A DNA stretch of 5,809 nucleotides from Gammaproteobacteria bacterium (GTDB taxonomy: Bacteria; Pseudomonadota; Gammaproteobacteria; Pseudomonadales; UBA3067). Made by a program: the position numbers and the translations under genes. Positions 1 through 5,721 of this stretch are shown in pieces. The notes beneath the pieces were generated by a model. That model made no database searches and was not told where the DNA came from. It saw nothing but the letters and a program-made list of their open reading frames with translations. The stretch lies in contig NVVB01000011.1 in assembly GCA_002402085.1 (NCBI GenBank), positions 67,558 to 73,366 of the forward strand, written 5' to 3'. Position 1 is the stretch's first letter. Each line of letters starts with the position of its first letter.

Positions 1-195
1 ACCACTGCCCGTTCCACAGACCAAGCCCTGATACGAGGGAACGACAAAACCTCTCCCGACGGCGAAGAAACTGGCGTTGCAGATTATAACTACGAAGGCT
101 TATCTCTGAACTCGATCAAGAAAGCGGTTATTGGGTTAGCCAGAGGCTATTGTAAATCGTCTCGGCATTCCAAAAGCGGACATTCTACGCGATAA
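1..195 (+). CDS. 3' end of an unrecognised plus-strand gene (partial)
   Basis: Frame 1 is open from the first base of the window to a TAA at 193-195, giving 64 residues with no start codon needed inside the window. The translation looks like real protein: an acidic, glycine-containing stretch (residues about 14-25), then a helix-like segment (GLSLNSIKKAVIGLARGY, about 34-51), then a basic, serine-rich tail. I do not recognise the family. It converges on the dprA-like gene, whose stop codon is only 10 bases away, so the two transcripts meet tail to tail. No hairpin followed by a T-run is visible in the gap. A T-rich tract at about 234-243 lies inside the opposite gene and has no stem before it. 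The frame could be open by chance, but 64 codons without a stop and the composition favour a true C-terminus. Confidence 0.5.
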   Translation, partial: TTARSTDQALIRGNDKTSPDGEETGVADYNYEGLSLNSIKKAVIGLARGYCKSSRHSKSGHSTR

Positions 196-205
196 TTTTG
201 CGGCC

Positions 206-1555
206 TTAATATTCATCTGACCCCAGTGACTTGTTCTTTTTTTTAACCACAAACTGGTAACGCACAGGGCGACTGAGCTTTTTTACCAAACCGTCATCAT
301 TAGCTTGCGAAAGCCAATCTTTAAGTTGTGATTTATGTAATGCTGTACATTGAATCATTTCATCTAAAGAAAGTGGGTTTATCGCGATTCTAGCCAACTC
401 ATCAACAAACACCTGATAAAAATCTACTGGTTCATCATTAGACAAAGGCAAAGCGCTTTTAGATAACGTTTCATCTTCTACTAGCCTAGGCTCTTCAACT
501 CGTTCCCCATCTTCTGCTTCTTCATTCTCTCGATTGGACAACATGCCTGACTGGCTTACTTGCTGAGTATCAACAGAAAGTCCGAATAGATCAGACTGCT
601 CTTTTTTCACTGTATCTTCTGAAGAAGCTGTTATTACGAATAGCTCTCTAACATTTAGCCCTTGTATATTTTCTTCACACCAGAGGCCGCCCTGAGCAAC
701 CAAATTAGCATTAGCTGCATTTTTATCTTCTGTCGGCTTGACCCATAAAGGTACCCATAACTTTTTCAAATTTTCTTCTGCACCGCTGAGCGTTCCTCCT
801 TTTTTACCGGAGTGAATAACTAAAGAGCTATCAGCTAGGCAGTAAATGTATTTATTTCTAGACATAGCATTGCCTGCATTAAATCCAGCCTCTGGATAAA
901 AAGGCGAAATCAAGACCACATGACCATCCATTAATCCTTTACGCCACTTGGCACTAGTTGCAGCTTTTAGCAAACTGTCAGCCATAATACCAATCACAGA
1001 ACCACCGCTATTCATTGAACCTAGCATCGCAGCTTCATCAACTCCGCGAGCGCCACCTGATACTATAGGAACACCTTCTTGCGCGGCCTTACCGCCGACT
1101 TGATTAGTAAAGGACAAATCACCTTCACTAGCATTGCGCGAACCAATCACAGCGAGACCACCAGCATTAAGTAAATTCTTATTACCACAGCCAAACAACA
1201 CCGGAGGCGAGCCAGTTTTAAGCCGAGACTTCAGCCGCTTAGGGTATTCAGGATCAGAGCGAGTTACCACCCAAAGACCTGCGCGCTGCCATTTTTCTAC
1301 CGCAATCGCTAAGCTATGGCCGCGATTTAGTAACTGCAAAATACGATCTACACTCACACGTGAATCGTGCCATCCTGTTAGCAATGGCTCTGGTTCAGAA
1401 ACCAATAACTCGGCCGGTGTAATAGCCTTGTCTTTTAACCATAAAGCAAAGCGACCCCATTCAGCATTAGTCAGTGGCTTTGCGCTCTCATTACTCGCTT
1501 TACTGAAGTAACTAGTTAAAAGTAATGTTGCTTGTGCGGTAGGCGATAGGTTCAT
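206..1555 (-). CDS. dprA: DprA/Smf-like DNA-processing protein, divergent island-borne form
   Basis: This 449-residue protein has a DprA Rossmann core. An N-terminal helical region (about 1-95) leads into PPVLFGCGN (117-125), AVIGSR (135-140), IVSGGARGVDEAAM (164-177), the GGSVIGIM strand (184-191), SRNKYI (232-237) and GKKGGTLSGAEENL (250-263). These match the usual DprA blocks for nucleotide or ssDNA binding. A low-complexity acidic linker (about 340-376) separates the core from a C-terminal winged-helix-like domain (about 378-437). Classical DprA binds ssDNA and loads RecA during transformation. At 449 residues this protein is longer than the typical roughly 290-380. Two departures stand out: the usual histidine after the GID motif (AAH) is Met177, and the usual SEYP-like block reads SPFYPEAG. 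Its ATG (1553-1555) overlaps the helicase stop codon as TAATG, which implies translational coupling. It is probably a partner of that helicase and not the housekeeping competence gene. Confidence 0.9.
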   Translation of the reverse strand: MNLSPTAQATLLLTSYFSKASNESAKPLTNAEWGRFALWLKDKAITPAELLVSEPEPLLTGWHDSRVSVDRILQLLNRGHSLAIAVEKWQRAGLWVVTRSDPEYPKRLKSRLKTGSPPVLFGCGNKNLLNAGGLAVIGSRNASEGDLSFTNQVGGKAAQEGVPIVSGGARGVDEAAMLGSMNSGGSVIGIMADSLLKAATSAKWRKGLMDGHVVLISPFYPEAGFNAGNAMSRNKYIYCLADSSLVIHSGKKGGTLSGAEENLKKLWVPLWVKPTEDKNAANANLVAQGGLWCEENIQGLNVRELFVITASSEDTVKKEQSDLFGLSVDTQQVSQSGMLSNRENEEAEDGERVEEPRLVEDETLSKSALPLSNDEPVDFYQVFVDELARIAINPLSLDEMIQCTALHKSQLKDWLSQANDDGLVKKLSRPVRYQFVVKKKNKSLGSDEY

Positions 1556-3666
1556 TAGTCTTTTACCGAAGAAGATGCAAGTGCAACGGGGTAAACATCG
1601 CCACTCCCTGCTTGTTGTAATAATGCGGCAATCACAGCCAAGGTCCAGCCAGAGTCCACAATATCGTCAATCAAATAAACTGCACCCTCTGGTACCGGCT
1701 GCTGAAGCTCAAAGGCACCATCCAGGTTCAGGCACTGGTGAAAACTATTTTGCTGCCCTTTTTGTTGATGGTTATCCTTAACTTTAGAAACCGTGTTAAC
1801 AAAAGGCAACTCTAAACGAGCTGCGAGCCGACGAGCAAAATCTGGAACTAATTCAGGGTGGTTACGGGATGGGACACAGCACACCCATGTCGGCGACGGA
1901 TTAGGTTGCCAGCGTTCTTCGATCATTTCCGCCATCGCCTCAACCAGTTCATCACTAAAGCGCCTTCCGTGTTTACAATCTGCAACTGTTCGCCCCCAAC
2001 CTGCGTCACCCCATATTGAGAGGACGCGTCCTTCCTCAGCAGCCAGAACACCCAATTGCCGAGGAAATTGATAGGTTGGGAAAGCCCTCACTGTCTCTGC
2101 ATTGGAAGGAGCCACTTGTTTTCTTGGTTCAATAACCATCTCAGCCTGCTTCAAGAAACTAGCAGCTCGATGAGTAAGGGTAGGATCAAGCCTCAGGTCA
2201 AGCACTGGATTACCAAGACAGGACGCACATTTACCACATGGCGTTACTTCATGGTCATCTAATGCTTTGCGAAGATAAGTCATCTTACAGTCATTTTCCT
2301 CAAGATAAGCTTGTACCTCAGTCCATTCCTGTTCCCGCTGTCCGGTTAGATGAGCAATACGAGCATGATCCATCGCATAGGGAACCGCCGTCCTGCGCCA
2401 TTGACTACTCACTTTAATAACCGGCGCAGGATTTTCTACACCAAGTAATTTCAATACTTTTTCAATTTGCCCATGACGCAGGTTAGTCTGCTCTTCAATA
2501 CCTCGAATCGATAGGCCATCGAAATTTTCGAGCACCTGTAAAATCTCATTAACTTGAGACTCAGAGGGAAAGGCTGATGCCCGAAAAAACTCATGGATGT
2601 TTTGATCTTCAACACCTGACATCAACACACCTACCGCATAGTCAATACCGCGACCAGCACGACCAACTTGTTGGTAGTAAGCGACGATCGATCCCGGCAC
2701 CTGATAATGAATAACAAAACTCAAGTCAGGCTTGTCATAACCCATTCCAAGCGCTGTTGTCGCAACTAACACTTTAAGCTGGTTGGCCAACAGCTGCTCT
2801 TCGAGATGCTGGCGATAAGTATTACTATTCTCAAAACCCGCTGTTGTCACGCTTCCGTGGTAGGCTTTGGCATCAACTCCGTTTTGTGCCAGCCACTGGG
2901 CAACCTGGTCCGCATCACGAACCGTCAACGTATAGACAATACCGGTACCAGGCAAGTTAGGAATAGCCTGTGCCAACCATGCTAAACGTGAAGCCTGATC
3001 TGGTAACTCCATGGTTTGCAGCGCAAGGCTTTCACGACCAAGCGGCCCTCGCTGAATCTGTATATCACCCAACTGGTTTTGAATATCCGCCACAACCCGA
3101 TTATTAGCCGTGGCAGTGGTGCCCAGAACCGGCGTATTCGGAGGCAATTGGCGCAAAACATTTACAATACGACGATAGTCCGGACGGAAATCATGACCCC
3201 AATCTGAAATACAGTGCGCTTCATCAATCACCATCAAGGCGATACGGTCAGCAATTGGCTGCAATACCGTGTCAACAAAATTCTCATTGGCTAATCGCTC
3301 CGGCGATATGAGCAGACAATCTATTTCGTTATTCACTATTCTAGCGGTCACCGCTTCCCAGTCATCCATATTGGTAGAATTCATGGTTTCAGCCACAATA
3401 CCTAAACGCCGAGCAGACTCGATTTGATTACGCATTAGCGCCAGCAAAGGCGACACAATAATAGTCGGCCCCATACCTCGATCGCGAAAGATTCTGGTGC
3501 TAATAAAATAAACCGAACTTTTACCCCATCCAGTACGCTGTACCACCAATAACTTTTGATTCTTGTTTACCAGACTATCTATAGCCTCCCATTGACCTTC
3601 TCGAAATTCGGCTTCTGAGTTCGCTAGTGCGGTTTTAAGTAATTGTTCAGCCTTGTCTCTGTTCAT
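1555..3666 (-). CDS. recQ: RecQ-like ATP-dependent DNA helicase with C-terminal ComFC-like phosphoribosyltransferase domain
   Basis: A 703-residue protein, counted from the ATG at 3664-3666. An in-frame TTG two codons upstream abuts the AAAGGA ribosome-binding site, whereas the ATG sits 6 bases from it, so the ATG is preferred. The RecQ helicase core shows Walker A RTGWGKS (44-50), DEAH (148-151) followed by CISDWGHDFRPDY, motif III GTTATA (182-187), motif V TTALGMGYDKPD (302-313) and motif VI QVGRAGRG (333-340). A winged-helix-like stretch follows (about 370-410). Cys460, Cys477, Cys480 and Cys483 form a RecQ-type zinc cluster. Residues about 535-703 are not part of ordinary RecQ. They resemble ComFC/ComF PRTases, with a VPSRN strand (598-602), an RRLAARL helix, a Q-rich then NLDGAF segment (634-652), and a PRPP-loop motif LIDDIVDSGWT (665-675). 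Helicase activity and the PRTase fold are well supported. PRTase catalysis and substrate are unknown. It is the first gene of the operon with dprA. Confidence 0.92.
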   Translation of the reverse strand: MNRDKAEQLLKTALANSEAEFREGQWEAIDSLVNKNQKLLVVQRTGWGKSSVYFISTRIFRDRGMGPTIIVSPLLALMRNQIESARRLGIVAETMNSTNMDDWEAVTARIVNNEIDCLLISPERLANENFVDTVLQPIADRIALMVIDEAHCISDWGHDFRPDYRRIVNVLRQLPPNTPVLGTTATANNRVVADIQNQLGDIQIQRGPLGRESLALQTMELPDQASRLAWLAQAIPNLPGTGIVYTLTVRDADQVAQWLAQNGVDAKAYHGSVTTAGFENSNTYRQHLEEQLLANQLKVLVATTALGMGYDKPDLSFVIHYQVPGSIVAYYQQVGRAGRGIDYAVGVLMSGVEDQNIHEFFRASAFPSESQVNEILQVLENFDGLSIRGIEEQTNLRHGQIEKVLKLLGVENPAPVIKVSSQWRRTAVPYAMDHARIAHLTGQREQEWTEVQAYLEENDCKMTYLRKALDDHEVTPCGKCASCLGNPVLDLRLDPTLTHRAASFLKQAEMVIEPRKQVAPSNAETVRAFPTYQFPRQLGVLAAEEGRVLSIWGDAGWGRTVADCKHGRRFSDELVEAMAEMIEERWQPNPSPTWVCCVPSRNHPELVPDFARRLAARLELPFVNTVSKVKDNHQQKGQQNSFHQCLNLDGAFELQQPVPEGAVYLIDDIVDSGWTLAVIAALLQQAGSGDVYPVALASSSVKD

Positions 3667-3672
3667 TTTCAA

Positions 3673-3678
3673 TCCTTT
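3673..3678 (-). promoter_or_regulatory. Ribosome-binding site that decides the helicase start
   Basis: The minus strand reads AAAGGA, then TTGAAA, then ATG. The 6-base gap fits initiation at the ATG (3664-3666). The TTG two codons earlier begins directly after the site and is too close to be used. A TATAAA lies at 3681-3686, but a transcript starting 7 bases downstream of it would begin inside this ribosome-binding site, so I do not call it a promoter. No convincing -35/-10 pair is visible between here and the IS66 end. Confidence 0.6.
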
Positions 3679-3710
3679 GGTTTATACAGCGAGTTCGCCG
3701 TTAATGATTT

Positions 3711-3733
3711 GTAAACGTTTAGCAAACCACACC
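3711..3733. repeat. IS66-type terminal inverted repeat (single surviving end)
   Basis: The end begins GTAAACGTTTAGC and closes with the CCACACC block. It lies five bases outside the transposase stop codon, as expected for the right end of this family. It also contains the 10-base perfect palindrome TAAACGTTTA (3712-3721). No matching second end was found in the window. Confidence 0.65.
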
Positions 3734-3738
3734 TAGCC

Positions 3739-3837
3739 CTATAAATTCCAAGGCATTAAGTCGGACAGGTCTTCTTTATCCTGCCGGCTTGGTATATCTG
3801 TTAGAAGCCGGTTAATGTATTCATAGTGTCTTACCTC
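3739..3837 (-). pseudogene. IS66-family transposase, C-terminal fragment
   Basis: On the minus strand the frame ending in TAG (3739-3741) encodes 32 residues running from EVRHYEYINRLLTDIP to LSDLMPWNL. This matches the IS66 transposase C-terminal element, where an xYxYINxLLTxLP-like helix precedes a closing LLPWN or LMPWN motif. Upstream the frame runs through FFH and meets a stop at 3856-3858, so everything before this segment, including the catalytic DDE domain, is missing. There is no start codon or ribosome-binding site suited to expressing the fragment. It records a past insertion followed by deletion or replacement. Confidence 0.8.
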
Positions 3838-4081
3838 AAAAAAGTGCACACTCGGTTATAAATCCATAGCATAGCGGCTAACGCGCTCCGCTTGTTGACC
3901 TCTGGCCCACCTAAAGGCAGCCATTTTAATTTATGTAAGGAATTAAAATAGCCGCCCTTAAATATTGTGGATTCGCCGTAGACCCCGCGAGCTCCCCGCC
4001 TGCTATGAAAAGGCTCGATTTAAGAATATACAGTTATAATAGAAATCCTATTAAACCACAATTTCGAAACATGGAAGCACT
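3838..4081. other. Gene-free interval between the IS66 remnant and the wall-hydrolase gene
   Basis: No convincing gene is present. A 62-codon open stretch on the minus strand (about 3831-4019) has no start codon or ribosome-binding site and no recognisable motif. The interval contains a 16-pair hairpin (3916-3956), two copies of CCCCGC flanking GAGCT near 3983-3999, and a loose inverted repeat of about 10 bases (3964-3973 with 4054-4063). It probably consists of debris from earlier insertions plus untranslated sequence after the hydrolase gene. Confidence 0.5.
3916..3956 (-). other. 16-pair hairpin, fully paired only in the minus-strand transcript
   Basis: Arms 3916-3931 and 3941-3956 enclose a 9-base loop. 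On the plus strand the arms have two A-C mismatches (3919/3953 and 3922/3950). On the minus strand both positions become G-T, which is G-U in RNA, so all 16 positions pair there. This points to an RNA structure in the direction of the hydrolase transcript, about 125 bases past that gene's stop. The sequence after the stem has only three T's before AGG, so a classical rho-independent terminator is weak. A processing or stability hairpin, a REP-like element, or part of a recombination site are other options. Confidence 0.5.
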
Positions 4082-4867
4082 TCAGCAATACTGTACATAG
4101 TCGTTTAACTTTCTATCAATCCCAACTCCATCCATAGGAAGACGTATAACTGACCGAATTATACTAGGCCTTCTTTGTTTCCTTGCAACAGTAATGCCTT
4201 CTCGACTACCCGCATCATTTGTATTCCCCTCTATGGTTGTTACAAATGTGTCGTTGCTTGATTCAACGATACCTATATGTGAAAAAGTAAACACAACAAT
4301 ATCGTCTTTCGTAATGGTAAAAACTTTACTGTCAGGCTTAAAAATCAAACAATTACTATTTTTAGCCCAACTATTTAAAAAATTATTCACGGAAGGCTCA
4401 CGTGGCGGAACTAGGGAACTATAAAACACAGAAGACTTACATAATTTTTGCACGCATAATGAAACAAAAGCGGCACACCATGGATACCCATCCGTTTTTC
4501 CGTTGATAACAAGGTCATCAGCTTTAAAAATCTCAAGCATTTGCTTGCTAGAACCGGCCAGATTATTTCCTGTCTCTTTAACACCTATATACTTTTCAGC
4601 GATGCTAGATAAACCATTGGGCTGCATAGGAGCCGTCATAATATGAGTGGCTGCATTCGCTAAAGCAACCCAAGTCCTATTACCTACAATACCGTCAGCC
4701 TTTATATTGGCACTTTTTTGAAAGTCTATAACAGCCTTACGTGTATTCTCACCAAAATCTCCATCTGCAGTCAGCTTTCTCGAAGCCAATATTTTATTCA
4801 ATAACTTTTGAAGTTCAGATACGAATTTCCCTTTGTCGCCCTTCCTTAACGTGATCCTTAATGCCAT
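4082..4867 (-). CDS. Peptidoglycan-binding and CHAP-type cysteine hydrolase (endolysin or effector-like)
   Basis: Counted from the ATG at 4865-4867, the protein has 261 residues. An ATG two codons upstream (4871-4873) is only one base from the AAGAGAG ribosome-binding site, whereas the chosen ATG lies 7 bases from it. Residues about 7-70 form a peptidoglycan-binding-1 domain, with LRKGDKGKFVSELQ, DGDFGENTRKAVIDFQ and DGIVGNRTW. Residues about 86-245 resemble a CHAP/TIGR02594-like papain-fold amidase or endopeptidase: GYPWCAAFVSLC holds the candidate nucleophile Cys131, FSHIGIVE holds His197, and TIEGNTND offers Glu213 or Asn215 as the third residue. It likely cleaves peptide cross-bridges or stems of the cell wall. 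It has no Sec signal or membrane segment, so it must reach the wall through a holin or a secretion apparatus. The gene directly upstream encodes a lipoprotein, which fits an effector with its immunity protein, or a phage-like lysis cassette. Confidence 0.85.
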   Translation of the reverse strand: MALRITLRKGDKGKFVSELQKLLNKILASRKLTADGDFGENTRKAVIDFQKSANIKADGIVGNRTWVALANAATHIMTAPMQPNGLSSIAEKYIGVKETGNNLAGSSKQMLEIFKADDLVINGKTDGYPWCAAFVSLCVQKLCKSSVFYSSLVPPREPSVNNFLNSWAKNSNCLIFKPDSKVFTITKDDIVVFTFSHIGIVESSNDTFVTTIEGNTNDAGSREGITVARKQRRPSIIRSVIRLPMDGVGIDRKLNDYVQYC

Positions 4868-4881
4868 CAACATTCTCTCTT

Positions 4882-5355
4882 TTAGCTGTCTTTTTCATAT
4901 AGAACCCAAAGATCAATGGGCACACCATTAACATTAGGTTTCTTTTCAAGGATCAAAACCCCCTCACTCACAATCTTTCCGAACAAGTCCTGCGCGCCGA
5001 AAACATCATTTGAAATACAGACAGAATCGTATACGCTCACATGCACAACTCCCCCCGGCTCCTTAAATGTCCGTTTAATACTGACGCTCATTGATTCAGA
5101 GATAACAGACAAGGTTAATATTGCCCCCCCAATCTCTGAAGAATAATTTTTACTTAAAGAAGCATTGTACGGTTCAAAATCCTTAATATTGACCACATCC
5201 GTCCCGACCAGCACGAGTTCCGATAAATCAGGCTCTAAGGAAAGATCAACTTTACACCTCCCCTCTTCGACGGACTCATTTGCTGAGCAGCTAGCTACAT
5301 AAATCAGCATTATTATAGAAATGAAAGATTTCATGAATTTCTTGTGAATGATCAA
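4882..5355 (-). CDS. Small predicted outer-membrane lipoprotein, candidate immunity or accessory protein
   Basis: This 157-residue protein starts at TTG (5353-5355). A strong AGGAGGT lies at 5359-5365, and the next in-frame ATG (codon 8) is about 24 bases from it, so the TTG start is preferred. The N-terminus is a lipoprotein signal: basic IHKKFMK, a hydrophobic SFISIIMLIY, then lipobox VASC with the lipidated Cys23. Ser24 at position +2 suggests sorting to the outer membrane, facing the periplasm. The mature part of about 135 residues has predicted beta-rich stretches and two further cysteines (Cys34 and Cys113) that could form a disulfide. I recognise no family. It ends 14 bases before the preferred start of the hydrolase, on the same strand, so the two are surely co-transcribed. 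A periplasmic protein that binds and blocks the neighbouring wall hydrolase is an inference from this arrangement. Confidence 0.75.
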   Translation of the reverse strand: MIIHKKFMKSFISIIMLIYVASCSANESVEEGRCKVDLSLEPDLSELVLVGTDVVNIKDFEPYNASLSKNYSSEIGGAILTLSVISESMSVSIKRTFKEPGGVVHVSVYDSVCISNDVFGAQDLFGKIVSEGVLILEKKPNVNGVPIDLWVLYEKDS

Positions 5356-5358
5356 ATT

Positions 5359-5365
5359 ACCTCCT
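5359..5365 (-). promoter_or_regulatory. Strong ribosome-binding site for the lipoprotein gene (TTG start)
   Basis: The minus strand reads AGGAGGT, then AAT, then TTG. This near-perfect anti-16S match compensates for the weak TTG start and argues for initiation there and not at Met8. Confidence 0.7.
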
Positions 5366-5711
5366 CATACTTCTTTAAATTCAATTCTCCTGCGATACTA
5401 ACTAACGCCTCGATAAAGCGCGTGAGCTGTGGACAAGGAAAGTGAACGTACCGCCTAAAAGCTCAAGCCCAGATTAACAGGATAACCGGCTTAATTAAAC
5501 GCTCCCCTAGGGAAACAATACCTATGCATAGACCACCAACAGAGGTACAAGGAACCCACGCACCAATCGGCCTCGGCCCCTAAACTTTCAGTACTAGTTA
5601 GGAACATCCAGAACCCCAGCCTCCTTATATTTCACCAACCAAAAACACCAGGCTCAACTCAAAAAAGACAACACCCTATCCATACAACCTCAAAGACGCC
5701 CCCCCTTACCC
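5366..5711. other. Gene-poor interval with strong strand asymmetry upstream of the lipoprotein gene
   Basis: No convincing gene is present in about 345 bases. The plus strand from about 5600 to 5711 is nearly all A and C with few G's, making the minus strand G+T rich. A 10-base perfect palindrome CTATGCATAG lies at 5522-5531. One short minus-strand frame (5491-5607, 38 codons from an ATG) has AAGGAGG upstream but at 12 bases, which is long, and its translation is unremarkable apart from several Trp and Cys. The promoter of the lipoprotein and hydrolase pair should lie here, but I see no good -35/-10 pair. Confidence 0.5.
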
Positions 5712-5721
5712 TTACCACCCC
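5699..5721 (-). other. G-quadruplex-forming motif on the minus strand
   Basis: The minus strand has four G-tracts of at least three bases, with a run of four (5718-5721), a run of three (5709-5711), and a run of seven (5699-5705) that can serve as two. Loops are 6, 3 and 1 bases. This fits the simple G3+N1-7 rule and includes a telomere-like GGGTAAGGG. It overlaps the stop codon of the possible partial gene at the right edge, and would lie in the RNA if that gene is transcribed. Confidence 0.5.

Larger units (their letters stand above)
3711..3837 (-). mobile_element. 3' remnant of an IS66-family insertion sequence
   Basis: Two signals coincide. The outer edge begins on the plus strand with GTAAACG and continues to AAACCACACC (3711-3733). 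This matches the style of IS66-family terminal repeats, which begin GTAA and often contain a CCACACC block. Immediately inside it is the end of an IS66-type transposase on the minus strand. The opposite end of the element and most of the transposase are absent, so this is a dead fragment. The flanking 8 bases, 3703-3710, would be one copy of the 8-base target duplication typical of the family, and no second copy is seen in the window. The remnant ends about 45 bases upstream of the helicase start. The inner boundary near 3837-3856 is approximate. Confidence 0.75.

Noticed and set aside
1134..1511. 125-residue plus-strand frame
   Set aside because: It is antisense to the conserved core of the dprA-like gene, has no ribosome-binding site, and reads as a shadow of the coding strand.
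3681..3686. TATAAA as a -10 promoter box for the helicase operon
   Set aside because: Transcription would start inside the ribosome-binding site, and no -35 hexamer lies at 16-18 bases.
3872..3900. attC-like integron site suggested by GCGTTAG-type motifs at about 3873-3882 and 5400-5411 on the minus strand
   Set aside because: The matching inverse core and paired L boxes could not be found within the usual 57-141 bases of either motif. The apparent cassette spanning the hydrolase pair is therefore unsupported.
3831..4019. 62-codon open minus-strand frame between the hydrolase gene and the IS66 remnant
   Set aside because: It has no start codon at its opening, no ribosome-binding site and no recognisable motif. 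It overlaps the hairpin and the transposase fragment in another frame.
4194..4424. 76-residue plus-strand frame opposite the wall hydrolase
   Set aside because: It lies opposite the catalytic domain, whose motifs are intact on the minus strand, and shows no features of its own.
5427..5437. DnaA-box-like TGTGGACAA near the right part
   Set aside because: It is a single site with one mismatch, without AT-rich repeats, iterons or a rep gene, so it is expected by chance.
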